Made by a program: the position numbers and the translations under genes
The notes under the pieces: generated by a model
What the model saw: the letters and a program-made list of their open reading frames with translations, nothing else
The model's database searches: none
What the model was told of the DNA's origin: nothing
DNA from: an uncultured Eubacteriales bacterium
GTDB lineage: Bacteria; Bacillota; Clostridia; Oscillospirales; Oscillospiraceae
DNA: 64,000 bases
Reading direction: 5' to 3'
Assembly (NCBI GenBank): GCA_900550165.1
Contig: URQY01000008.1
Span: 1 to 64,000 of the forward strand
Shown: piece after piece, positions 26,071 to 33,819 of the stretch
Layout of the letters: every line of letters begins with the position of its first letter
How positions within the stretch are numbered: position 1 is the first letter of the stretch

Positions 26071-27330
26071 TTAACCGCCGTAATTAGTATCGAGCAGCGT
26101 GATGCCGTCGATCTGGAGCTGGAAGTACGGGGCGGAGCGGGCGGTGGACTCAGCCAGGTAGCCGTCGGTCACGACCTCAGTGTCGGGGGCGTAATCGGGA
26201 TCGGTGTCAACGTCAGCCATGTAGGACGTGACGTGACCATCAGCATCGACGGTGATATTGTCAGTCACGTTGTCACCACTGACGGTGAAGGCGGAGCAGT
26301 CGAAGACGTGGAGCTCGCCGCTTTCGAGCTTGGCGGTCGCATCGGCAATGGCCTCAGCGGTGCCCTCGGCAGCAACGTTCTCGTTCAGGTCGGTCAGCAC
26401 GACGGAGCCGGTCGCAAGGGTGCCGGTCCAGTCGGCGTCGATGGTCTCGCCATTCATGGCAGCGGTGATGGCATACTCATAGTAGGGAGCCCAGTCGATG
26501 CGGGAGGAGATCAGATAGGTGTTGGGGCAGGCAGCCTCGGTGGAGCCGTTGTAGGAAACGTCGGGCACACCGGCGGTCTCGCAAGCGGTGGGAGCGCCCA
26601 TGGAGTCGGCGTGCTGGCTGATGAGCTTGCAGCCGTTCTGGATGAGCTTCTGTGCGCCTTCCTTCTCGGCGGTCTCGTCATACCAGCTGCCGGTGAAGGT
26701 GACTTCCATCGTGGCAGTGGGGCAGACGGAGCGAGCGCCCAGGAAGAAAGAGGTGTAGCCGGAGATAACCTCGGCATAGGTGAACGCGCCAACGTAGCCG
26801 ATCTTGGCCTCGTCCGCGGTGAACTCGCCGTTTTCGATCATCTCGTTGAGCTTCATACCGGCGGCAACACCGGCGAGGTAACGGCCTTCATAGATGGAAG
26901 CGAAGGCGTTGTGGTAGTTGGAGAGACCCTCGGTGTGCGCCTTGGTGCCGGTGGAGTGGCAGAACTGCACGTCGGGGAAGTCCTTCGCGGCCTGGATCAT
27001 GTAGTCCTCGTGACCGAAGGAGTCGGCGAAGATGATGTTGCAGCCGGCGTCGGCCAGCTCAGCGGCCTTGTCGTAGCACTCCTGACCTTCGGGAACGTTG
27101 GTCACGATGGTGTACTCGACGCCGAGCTTCTCGCAGGCGGCCTTAGCAGCGTTGATGAAGTTGAGGTCGTAGGTAGAGTTTTCGTCGTGGAGCATGATGA
27201 AGCCAACCTTGAAATCGGTGACTTCGTTGTTGTCCTGATCGTCGGTGTTGGTATCGTCCTTCTTATCGCCGCAGGCGACGAGGGCGAGGACCATCACGAG
27301 ACTCAGGAGCAGTGCAAGGAACTTCTTCAT
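26071..27330 (-). CDS. BMP family nucleoside-binding lipoprotein
   Basis: A 419-residue surface lipoprotein. The signal peptide MKKFLALLLSLVMVLALVAC ends in a lipobox (LVAC, Cys 20). The body belongs to the BMP (basic membrane protein/PnrA) group of periplasmic-binding-like folds: VGFIMLHDENSTYDLNF, FADSFGHEDYM, SIYEGRYLAGVAAGMKLNE and VISGYTSFFLGA. Members bind nucleosides or purine derivatives for import. The ATG at 27330 has AAGGAGG. It has its own promoter, precedes the ATPase and permease genes and follows carbamate kinase. Confidence 0.9.
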   Translation of the reverse strand: MKKFLALLLSLVMVLALVACGDKKDDTNTDDQDNNEVTDFKVGFIMLHDENSTYDLNFINAAKAACEKLGVEYTIVTNVPEGQECYDKAAELADAGCNIIFADSFGHEDYMIQAAKDFPDVQFCHSTGTKAHTEGLSNYHNAFASIYEGRYLAGVAAGMKLNEMIENGEFTADEAKIGYVGAFTYAEVISGYTSFFLGARSVCPTATMEVTFTGSWYDETAEKEGAQKLIQNGCKLISQHADSMGAPTACETAGVPDVSYNGSTEAACPNTYLISSRIDWAPYYEYAITAAMNGETIDADWTGTLATGSVVLTDLNENVAAEGTAEAIADATAKLESGELHVFDCSAFTVSGDNVTDNITVDADGHVTSYMADVDTDPDYAPDTEVVTDGYLAESTARSAPYFQLQIDGITLLDTNYGG

Positions 27331-27388
27331 TTCGGTAAATCCTCCTTAAATTTTACGGCAATCAAAAGATTTGAATACCGTTATCACC

Positions 27389-27417
27389 ATGATACATAAA
27401 AAGGAAAAATTTAGCAA
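27389..27417 (-). promoter_or_regulatory. Sigma-A promoter of the binding-protein gene
   Basis: On the minus strand TTGCTA (27417-27412) and TATCAT (27394-27389) are spaced by 17 bases. Confidence 0.7.
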
Positions 27418-27493
27418 CAGGAAAAAGAAAAAATGAGGGTCAAACTTGACCAAAAAAGCAGCATGAATTTTTGTCCATAGCGGAGAAAACGCA

Positions 27494-27535
27494 AAAGAAA
27501 CGGGCCCGTTTCGAAAAACGAGCCCGCTTTTTGGG
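27494..27535 (-). terminator. Terminator after arcC
   Basis: On the minus strand the stem GCGGGCTCGTTT / AAACGGGCCCGT closes a TTCG loop and is followed by TTCTTTT. Confidence 0.72.
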
Positions 27536-27550
27536 GAGATCAGATGGCGC

Positions 27551-28486
27551 TTACATCTGCACGCGGGTGCCGGTCTTGCCCTCGATGCCCTCGGCTGCCT
27601 TTTCCAGCAGCGTGATGAGCGCAACGCGGCCGGGCTTGCTTTCGGCGAACGACATGGCGGCCTGCACCTTCGGCAGCATGGAGCCGGGAGCAAACTGCTT
27701 TTCGTCGATATACCTGCGCGCCTCATCCGGCGTGAGGGTGTCGAGCCCCTTCTGGTCGGGCTTGCCGAAGTTGATGGCGACCTTTTCGACCGCCGTCAGG
27801 ATGACGAGCATATCCGCGTCGAGCAGTTCTGCGAGCTTGGCGGAGGCGAAGTCCTTGTCGATGACCGCGGGCGTGCCATAGAGCTTGCTGTCACGGCGTA
27901 CGACGGGGATGCCACCGCCGCCGACCGTGATGACGACCGTGCCGTTGTCAACGAGCGCCTTGACGGTGTTCTTCTCGATGACGTCGATGGGCTTGGGGGA
28001 GGGGACGACCTGACGGTAGCCGCGGCCGGCGTCTTCGACCATGGTGTAACCCTTTTCCGCAGCGATGCGGTCGGCGGTCTCCTTGTCGTAGAACGCGCCG
28101 ACGGGCTTGGTGGGATGCTGGAAGGCGGGGTCGGCCTCGTCGACGAGCACCTGCGTCACGACGGTCGCAACGTCCTTGTTCATGCCGCGGGAGGCAAGCT
28201 CGTTGCCGATGGCGTTCTGCAGGTGGTAGCCGATATAGCCCTGGCTCATCGCGCCGCACTCGGGGAAGGGCATGTCGGACTTGATGGCCCCCGCCTCGGC
28301 GGCGGTGGCCATGCCGAGGTTGATCATGCCGACCTGCGGGCCGTTGCCGTGGGCGATGATGACCTCGTTGCCCTGCGCGATCAGATCGACGATGGGCTTG
28401 GCGGTCTCGGTGACGAGGGCGAGCTGCTCATACGGGGTGTTGCCCAGTGCGTTGCCACCCAGGGCGATGACGATTCTCTTGCTCAT
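27551..28486 (-). CDS. arcC: Carbamate kinase
   Basis: A 311-residue carbamate kinase, converting carbamoyl phosphate and ADP to ATP, ammonia and CO2. The motifs ALGGNAL at the N-terminus, AHGNGPQVGM, the VPSPKP segment and TVGGGGIPV are present. The start is put at the second ATG (28486), eleven bases from AAGGAG; the first ATG (28495) is too close to that site. It follows YgeW on the same strand, the transferase expected to supply carbamoyl phosphate, so ATP is recovered from the carbamoyl group. A weak hairpin (28536-28558) lies between them. Confidence 0.93.
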   Translation of the reverse strand: MSKRIVIALGGNALGNTPYEQLALVTETAKPIVDLIAQGNEVIIAHGNGPQVGMINLGMATAAEAGAIKSDMPFPECGAMSQGYIGYHLQNAIGNELASRGMNKDVATVVTQVLVDEADPAFQHPTKPVGAFYDKETADRIAAEKGYTMVEDAGRGYRQVVPSPKPIDVIEKNTVKALVDNGTVVITVGGGGIPVVRRDSKLYGTPAVIDKDFASAKLAELLDADMLVILTAVEKVAINFGKPDQKGLDTLTPDEARRYIDEKQFAPGSMLPKVQAAMSFAESKPGRVALITLLEKAAEGIEGKTGTRVQM

Positions 28487-28535
28487 GTTACTCATCTCTC
28501 CTTGATTTTCGTTTTTGAAAACTCTCTTCTCTCAT

Positions 28536-28558
28536 AAAAAGCGGCGAGTCCGCTTTTT
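28536..28558 (-). terminator. Weak hairpin between ygeW and arcC
   Basis: AAAAAGCGG / CCGCTTTTT with a five-base loop. The short stem suggests partial termination inside the operon. Confidence 0.55.
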
Positions 28559-28587
28559 GACAAATGGAAACCGGGGGAACGGAACGC

Positions 28588-29781
28588 TTAGAACATCTTG
28601 CGCTCTTCGCCGGACTTGTCCATCTCCATCAGGGCGCGGACGGGGTCCTTGACCTGCGCGAGGAACATCATCGCGGCGATGATATACGGCTTATAGGAGG
28701 CCTGCTTGTAGAGAGGCACGATATAGCGGTCGAACACGCTGTTGTCGACCTCACCCTCGGGGCAGGAAAGACCGGTGATGTCGGCGGGCAGGCAGTGGAG
28801 ATAGAGCGCCTTGCCGTCCTTGGTGAGCTTCATCATCTCCTCGGTGCAGGCCCAGTCCTTGTGCTCGGCGTTCTGCGCGAGGAGCTTCTTCTCCAGCGCG
28901 TCGATGCCGTCCTTGTCGCCAGCCTGATAGAGCTTTGTGCGTTCCTCCATGGCCTTGAACGGCGCCCAGGACTTGGGATAGACGATATCGGCGTCTTTGA
29001 AGGCTTCCTTCATGTCATTGCACTTCTTGAAGCTGCCGCCGGTGGCCGCCGCGTTCTTCTTGGCGATTTCCTCGACCTCGGGCATGACCTCATAGCCCTC
29101 GGGGTGGGCGAGCGTGACGTCCATGCCGAAGCGGGTGAACAGGCCGATAACGCCCTGCGGGACAGAAAGGGGCTTGCCGTAGCTCGGGGAATAGGCCCAG
29201 GTCATGGCGACCTTCTTGCCCTTGAGGTTTTCCACGCCGCCGAAGTAGTGGATGATGTGCAGCATATCGGCCATGCACTGCGTCGGATGGTCGACGTCGC
29301 ACTGGAGGTTGACGAGCGTCGGGCGCTGCTCGAGAATGCCGTCGCGGTAGCCCTCTTCGAGCGCGTCCATGAAGGTCTTCTGATACTTGTGCCCCTCGCC
29401 GATGAACATATCGTCGCGGATGCCGATGACGTCGGCCATGAACGAGACCATGTTCGCCGTTTCGCGCACGGTCTCGCCGTGGGCGATCTGGGACTTCTTC
29501 TCGTCGAGCACCTGCTCTTCAAGACCCAGCAGGTTGCACGCGGAGGCAAACGAGAAGCGCGTGCGCGTGGAATTGTCGCGGAAGATCGAAATGCCGAGGC
29601 CGGAGTTGAAGACCTTCGTGTTCTTGTTGCGCTCGCGCAGGTCGCGCAGCGCGTCGGCCACGGTGAAGACCGCGTCGATCTCCTCGTCGGTCTTGTCCCA
29701 CGTCCAGTAGAAGTCGGTCTTGTACATATTATTGATGTGCAGCGTCTCGAGGTGGCGCGCCAGTTCAACAGTCTTGCTCAT
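28588..29781 (-). CDS. ygeW: Knotted carbamoyltransferase YgeW
   Basis: A 397-residue member of the aspartate/ornithine carbamoyltransferase fold, in the YgeW branch. FRDNSTRTRFSF (STRTR at 71-75) binds carbamoyl phosphate and LHCLPAD is the second active-site loop. Work on anaerobic urate degradation assigns YgeW to transfer of a carbamoyl group from a 2,3-ureidopropionate-type intermediate to phosphate, giving carbamoyl phosphate and 2,3-diaminopropionate; that reaction is known for homologues and inferred here. The ATG at 29781 has AAGGAG. It lies between ygeY and arcC, and its leader carries copy B of the structured element. Confidence 0.9.
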   Translation of the reverse strand: MSKTVELARHLETLHINNMYKTDFYWTWDKTDEEIDAVFTVADALRDLRERNKNTKVFNSGLGISIFRDNSTRTRFSFASACNLLGLEEQVLDEKKSQIAHGETVRETANMVSFMADVIGIRDDMFIGEGHKYQKTFMDALEEGYRDGILEQRPTLVNLQCDVDHPTQCMADMLHIIHYFGGVENLKGKKVAMTWAYSPSYGKPLSVPQGVIGLFTRFGMDVTLAHPEGYEVMPEVEEIAKKNAAATGGSFKKCNDMKEAFKDADIVYPKSWAPFKAMEERTKLYQAGDKDGIDALEKKLLAQNAEHKDWACTEEMMKLTKDGKALYLHCLPADITGLSCPEGEVDNSVFDRYIVPLYKQASYKPYIIAAMMFLAQVKDPVRALMEMDKSGEERKMF

Positions 29782-29831
29782 GGGTGATTTTCTCCTTTAT
29801 TTGTTTTAGTATGCTCGAAATACCTTGTTTT

Positions 29832-29853
29832 TTTGCGCCGCACACGGCGCAAA
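29832..29853. repeat. GC-rich hairpin in the ygeW leader
   Basis: TTTGCGCCG (29832-29840) pairs with CGGCGCAAA (29845-29853), loop CACA. It is the same design as the two hairpins at 22028-22123. Confidence 0.65.
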
Positions 29854-29861
29854 CGATTTTG

Positions 29862-29944
29862 CTCCGTTCCGGAGGACGACCGGTGCATCCGCAGGAACAC
29901 CTTACAGTGCGCGGCGCGGTGAGCGCCGCGCGCTGTAAGCCTTC
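29862..29944. other. Structured intergenic element, copy B
   Basis: Helix 1 is GTTCC (29866-29870) with GGAAC (29894-29898), enclosing GGA/TCC and the loop GGACGACCGGTGC. Helix 2 is a 16-bp stem from TTACAG (29902) to CTGTAA (29938) closing loop GGTGA. Order, spacing and loops match copy A while the stems differ in a compensated way. It lies between ygeY and ygeW, on the opposite side of ygeW's start from its coding sequence. Confidence 0.65.
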
Positions 29945-29970
29945 TCAAAAACGTGCCTGCACGTTTTTGA
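29944..29970 (-). terminator. Hairpin after ygeY
   Basis: TCAAAAACGTGC / GCACGTTTTTGA with a two-base loop. A short T-run within the stem makes it a possible terminator. Confidence 0.5.
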
Positions 29971-29976
29971 AGCACG

Positions 29977-31374
29977 TCATTTAATATCGTTGCCCGTGAG
30001 CTCCTGGCGGAAGCTCGTCGCAGAGCCGTCCTTGTTCTCGGGCTTGTAGAGGCCGGGGACGGCGGCGTACAGCGCCGCGCAGGTGACGAGATCCTGCTTC
30101 CAGGTGATCTCGTTGGGCGCGTGGGCCTGAGACTCGGCGCCGGGGCCGAAGCCGACGCAGGGGATACCGTAGCGACCCTGAATGGAAACGCCGTTGGTGG
30201 AGAAGGTCCACTTGTCGGTCAGCGGACGGCCGGTGCGCGTGGACATGGCCTTTTCATCCGCGCCGATGCGCTCGTTGCCCCAGAGGGCGTGGTGCGCGTC
30301 GACGAGCGCCTGCACGTGGGGAGCGGTCTCCTTGTTGATCCAGGTGGGGAAGAAGGCCTCGGTCTCGTAGACGTGGCCGGTCCAGGACGGACGGTCGTAC
30401 ATATACATGGAGACCTTGATGTCCTTGGCGTACTTTTTGCACGCGGGCAGATCCTCGATCTCCTTCAGGCAGGACTGATACGTCTCGCCCGCGGTCATGC
30501 GGCGGTCGATCGAAATGGAGCAGGAGTCCGCGACCGCGCAGCGGGAGGGAGAGGTGAAGAAGATCTGGCTCGTGGTGCAGGTGCCGCGGCCGAGGAAGCG
30601 GGCGTCCTCCCAGTGCTCGGGATTGTGCTTCGGGTCGAGCATCTTGACAAGGCCCTTGATCTCCTTATCGTCGCCGGCATCGTTCTCGTTCAGGTCGCGC
30701 ACGTTGAGCAGGACCTCGGCCATCTTGTGGATGGCGTTGTCGCCGCGCTCGGGCGCCGAGCCGTGGCAGGAGACGCCGTGCATATCGACGCGGATCTCCA
30801 TGCGGCCGCGGTGACCGCGGTAAATGCCGCCGTCGGTCGGCTCGGTGGAGATGACGAATTCGATCTGGCTTCTCGCATCCTCGGGGCCTTTGAAGTATTC
30901 GTTCACGATGGACTGCCAGCACATACCGTCGCAGTCCTCCTCCTGCACGGAGCCGACGACCATGATCTTGTAGCCCTCGGGGATGAGGCCGAGGTCCTTC
31001 ATGATCTTCGTGCCGTAGGCGGCTGCGGCCATGCCGCCCTCCTGGTCGCTGCCGCCGCGACCGTAGATGACCTTGTCATCCTCGTAGCCCTCGTACGGGT
31101 CGTGCGTCCAGTTTTCGCGGTTGCCGATGCCGACGGTGTCGATGTGGGAGTCGATGGCGATGATCTTGTCGCCCGAGCCCATCCAGCCGATGACGTTGCC
31201 GAGCGCGTCGAACTCGACCTTATCGTAGCCGAGCTTCTTCATCTCCTCGGCAATGCGGTGGGCGACGCCCTTTTCCTCGCAGCTTTCGCTGGGAATGGCG
31301 ATCATATCGCGCAGGAAGCGGGTCATATCGGGGCCGTAGGCCGCGGCTGCTTTTTTGATAGCTTCAAAATCCAT
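29977..31374 (-). CDS. ygeY: M20 family peptidase/amidohydrolase YgeY
   Basis: A 465-residue M20-fold metallohydrolase. The dinuclear zinc site is visible: IDSHIDTVG, GRGGSDQEGGM, VQEEDCDG and STEPTDG, with SCHGSAPERG in the lid region. YgeY is a standing member of the ygeW-ygfK-ssnA-hyuA gene set of anaerobic purine and urate degradation and probably hydrolyses a ring-opened carbamoyl or formyl intermediate, though its exact step is not settled. It is the first gene of the minus-strand ygeY-ygeW-arcC run and faces the regulator gene across a shared promoter region. Confidence 0.88.
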   Translation of the reverse strand: MDFEAIKKAAAAYGPDMTRFLRDMIAIPSESCEEKGVAHRIAEEMKKLGYDKVEFDALGNVIGWMGSGDKIIAIDSHIDTVGIGNRENWTHDPYEGYEDDKVIYGRGGSDQEGGMAAAAYGTKIMKDLGLIPEGYKIMVVGSVQEEDCDGMCWQSIVNEYFKGPEDARSQIEFVISTEPTDGGIYRGHRGRMEIRVDMHGVSCHGSAPERGDNAIHKMAEVLLNVRDLNENDAGDDKEIKGLVKMLDPKHNPEHWEDARFLGRGTCTTSQIFFTSPSRCAVADSCSISIDRRMTAGETYQSCLKEIEDLPACKKYAKDIKVSMYMYDRPSWTGHVYETEAFFPTWINKETAPHVQALVDAHHALWGNERIGADEKAMSTRTGRPLTDKWTFSTNGVSIQGRYGIPCVGFGPGAESQAHAPNEITWKQDLVTCAALYAAVPGLYKPENKDGSATSFRQELTGNDIK

Positions 31375-31442
31375 GGTAGACCTCCGTTAAAAGTAATAAG
31401 AAATCGGTCGCTTCGGTGTGAAATTTCTGTTAGACTGTCTTT

Positions 31443-31470
31443 ATCATAGCATAAGAACGGCAGTTGTCAA
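31443..31470 (-). promoter_or_regulatory. Sigma-A promoter of ygeY-ygeW-arcC
   Basis: On the minus strand TTGACA (31470-31465) and TATGAT (31448-31443) are spaced by 16 bases. Confidence 0.8.
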
Positions 31471-31482
31471 ACAAAAAATTTG

Positions 31483-31589
31483 AATTGCAAAAATTTTTTC
31501 AGAAAATGATTGCAATTCCTTCGATTTATGGTATCATAGGGATGAAAGTATGAGCCTTCGAAGAGAGAAAGCTGTGCAATTTGCACAGC
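31483..31589. promoter_or_regulatory. Candidate operators in the divergent promoter region
   Basis: Three related sites carry TGCAATT: GAATTGCAA (31483-31491), TTGCAATTC (31510-31518) and the perfect palindrome GCTGTGCAATTTGCACAGC (31571-31589). The first two form an inverted repeat, and the second overlaps the -35 box of the regulator promoter. The adjacent YheO-type regulator is the likely binder, by position. Confidence 0.5.
31510..31537 (+). promoter_or_regulatory. Sigma-A promoter of the regulator and PLP-enzyme genes
   Basis: TTGCAA (31510-31515) and TATCAT (31532-31537) are spaced by 16 bases. The -35 box is part of a candidate operator. Confidence 0.65.
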
Positions 31590-31616
31590 GGAAGGCGGGA
31601 AGAGGAGGGATAGACC

Positions 31617-32258
31617 ATAGAAGCCGCAACGCTGAAGACCCTGGAGCAGGTCGCAAAGGGCATTGCCGCGACCTTCGGCAGCAGCTGTGAGGTCGTGATC
31701 CACGACGTGGGGGTCAAGCACCCCGAGCATTCCATCGTTGCCATCGAAAACGGTCATGTCACCGGGCGCAAGGTGGGCGACGGCGCATCGCACGTCGTGC
31801 TCGAGCAGGTACGGCAGGCCGACGCGCAGCCGAGCGACCATCTGAGCTACCTCACCAAGACCCCGGACGGCAAGATCCTCAAGTCCTCCACCATGTACAT
31901 TCGCGGCAGAAACGGCAGGGTCGCCGCCATCCTCGGCATCAATTACGATATCTCGTCGCTTCTGATGGTCGAGGGCGCAGTGCACGAGCTGGTCGACACC
32001 AAAGACCAGACGCAGAGCGAGCCGGAAAAGATTGTCAACGTCAACGATCTGCTCGACGAGCTCATCGCGCAGTCGGTGGCGCTGGTCGGAAAGCCCGTCG
32101 CGCTGATGAACAAGGAGGACAAGATGCGCGCCATCGGCTTTTTGAGCCAGAACGGGGCGTTCCTCATTACCAAATCCGGCGACAAGGTCGCCAAATACTT
32201 CGGCATATCCAAGTACACACTCTATTCTTATATTGACAAACAACAGGAGGAGAAGTAA
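31617..32258 (+). CDS. YheO-type PAS/HTH transcriptional regulator with apparent ATA start
   Basis: A 213-residue regulator: N-terminal YheO-like PAS domain (EVVIHDVGVKHPEHSIVAIEN; LKSSTMYIRGRNGRVAAILG) and a C-terminal helix-turn-helix of the DauR_HTH type (IGFLSQNGAFLITKSGDKVA, YFGISKYTLYSYI). The homology runs back past the first ATG/GTG-type start (GTG 31695) to at least TLKTLEQVAKGIAATFGSSC. The only start that suits AGGAGG at 31603-31608 (8-base spacing) is ATA at 31617. No ATG, GTG or TTG is in frame there. It stands divergent from ygeY and three bases before a PLP enzyme, so it probably controls both. Confidence 0.8.
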   Translation: MEAATLKTLEQVAKGIAATFGSSCEVVIHDVGVKHPEHSIVAIENGHVTGRKVGDGASHVVLEQVRQADAQPSDHLSYLTKTPDGKILKSSTMYIRGRNGRVAAILGINYDISSLLMVEGAVHELVDTKDQTQSEPEKIVNVNDLLDELIAQSVALVGKPVALMNKEDKMRAIGFLSQNGAFLITKSGDKVAKYFGISKYTLYSYIDKQQEEK

Positions 32259-32261
32259 ATC

Positions 32262-33743
32262 ATGGGCAAGATCGATCTGACTATCAACAAGACGGGCCTT
32301 GCGCACAATATCCAGAAGGCCAAGGAAAACAACGTCATTATCCCGACCATCGCGCAGATGCAGCATCCCGAGACCATCCCCGAGAAGATCCAGGAAAAGC
32401 TCAAGGGCGTTGGCCTGTGGGATGTCAACCCGCTCAACCTCTTCCGCATCACGTGGAAAAATGAGGCCAAGGAATCCGGCGGCCTGTTCCAGGAAGTGCC
32501 GAACTATGTCGAGATCCCGTCCGAGCTCTCCGGCGTCAAGTGCCGCATCCTCGCCATGGCGGGCAAGTGGTTCCCCACGGGCTGCCACAAGGTCGGCGCG
32601 TCCTTCGGCTGCCTTGCCCCGCGCCTTGTGACCGGCCAGTTTGATGCGGACTATCATCACGCCGTGTGGCCCTCCACGGGCAACTACTGCCGCGGCGGTG
32701 CGTTCAACAGTAAGCTGCTTGCCGTCGACTCCGTCGCCATTCTCCCCGCTGAGATGAGCAAGGAGCGCTTCGACTGGCTCAGCAAGATCGCCGGTCAGGT
32801 CATCGCAACGCCGGGCTGCGAGTCCAACGTCAAGGAAATTTTCGACAAGACCTGGGAGCTCAAGCAGGATCCCAGCATGATGATCTTCAACCAGTTTGAA
32901 GAGATGGGCAACCCGCTGTGGCACTATAACGTCACGGGCAACGCCCTTGCAGACCTCTTCGAGGCCGTGAAGAAGCCCGGCCAGCGTCTGGCGGGCGCGT
33001 GCTTCACCTCCGGCTCCGCCGGTACGATGTCCGCGGGCGATCTTCTCAAGGAGCGTTATCCCGGCATGAAGCTTGGCGTGGGCGAGGCGCTCCAGTGCCC
33101 CACCATTCTGAATAACGGCTTCGGCGGCCACCGCATCGAGGGCATCGGCGACAAGCACATCCCCTGGATCCACAACGTAAAGAACACCGACATGGCCATC
33201 GCCATCGACGACGAGGATTCCCAGCGTCTGCTGCGCCTGTTCAACACGAAGGACGGCCAGAAGTACCTCAAGGAAGAGTTAAAGCTTTCCGACGAGCTCA
33301 TCGAAAAGCTCACCTGGCTCGGCATCTCCGGCATCGCCAACGTGCTGTGCTGCATCAAGATGGCCAAGTACTATGAGCTGGGCGAGGACGACGTCGTCTG
33401 CACCGTCCTGACCGACTCCGCCGTGATGTACCAGTCCCGCATCGAGGAGCTCAACGAGCTGCACGGTGCGTACAACGCGGAGGAAGCCCGCCTCGACCAC
33501 AACCTCCATATGCTCGGAATGAAGACCGACAGCATGATGGAGCTGACGTACGAGGACCGCAAGCGCATCCACAACCTCAAGTACTACACCTGGGTCGAGC
33601 AGCAGGCGCGCGATGTCAAGGACCTCAACGCCCTCTGGTACGATACCAAGGGCACGTGGGACGCCGTCCACGCGCAGGCGAAGGAGCTCGACGAGCTCAT
33701 CAACGAGTTCAACGAGGAGACCGGCCTTCTCAAGGCGCTGTAA
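32262..33743 (+). CDS. Fold-type II PLP-dependent enzyme, cysteine synthase/TrpB-like, unknown substrate
   Basis: A 493-residue PLP enzyme of the cysteine synthase superfamily, longer than typical members. PTGCHKVGAS carries the probable PLP lysine (K110), in the pattern of TrpB HTGAHK. FTSGSAGTMSAGD is the phosphate-binding loop, and ALQCPTILNNGFGGHRIEGI and GDKHIPWI match the end of cysteine-synthase-like domains. I cannot name a characterised family. It lies where ygeX (2,3-diaminopropionate ammonia-lyase) sits in other urate gene sets, so degradation of diaminopropionate or a related amino acid is a reasonable inference. GGAGGAG precedes the ATG, three bases after the regulator stop. Confidence 0.82.
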   Translation: MGKIDLTINKTGLAHNIQKAKENNVIIPTIAQMQHPETIPEKIQEKLKGVGLWDVNPLNLFRITWKNEAKESGGLFQEVPNYVEIPSELSGVKCRILAMAGKWFPTGCHKVGASFGCLAPRLVTGQFDADYHHAVWPSTGNYCRGGAFNSKLLAVDSVAILPAEMSKERFDWLSKIAGQVIATPGCESNVKEIFDKTWELKQDPSMMIFNQFEEMGNPLWHYNVTGNALADLFEAVKKPGQRLAGACFTSGSAGTMSAGDLLKERYPGMKLGVGEALQCPTILNNGFGGHRIEGIGDKHIPWIHNVKNTDMAIAIDDEDSQRLLRLFNTKDGQKYLKEELKLSDELIEKLTWLGISGIANVLCCIKMAKYYELGEDDVVCTVLTDSAVMYQSRIEELNELHGAYNAEEARLDHNLHMLGMKTDSMMELTYEDRKRIHNLKYYTWVEQQARDVKDLNALWYDTKGTWDAVHAQAKELDELINEFNEETGLLKAL

Positions 33744-33768
33744 AAAGAGAATCATCGACCGACAAAGC

Positions 33769-33803
33769 CGAAGGGCGGGCGATACGCCCGCCCTTCGATT
33801 TTT
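33769..33803 (+). terminator. Terminator between the two PLP-enzyme genes
   Basis: Stem CGAAGGGCGGGCG (33769-33781) pairs with CGCCCGCCCTTCG (33785-33797), loop ATA, followed by ATTTTTC. The downstream gene therefore relies on readthrough or an unseen promoter. Confidence 0.82.
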
Positions 33804-33819
33804 CTGAAGGAGGAGCAGT

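Noticed and set aside
27331..27550. Purine riboswitch before the nucleoside-binding lipoprotein
   Set aside because: The conserved guanine/xanthine riboswitch core was not found on either strand.
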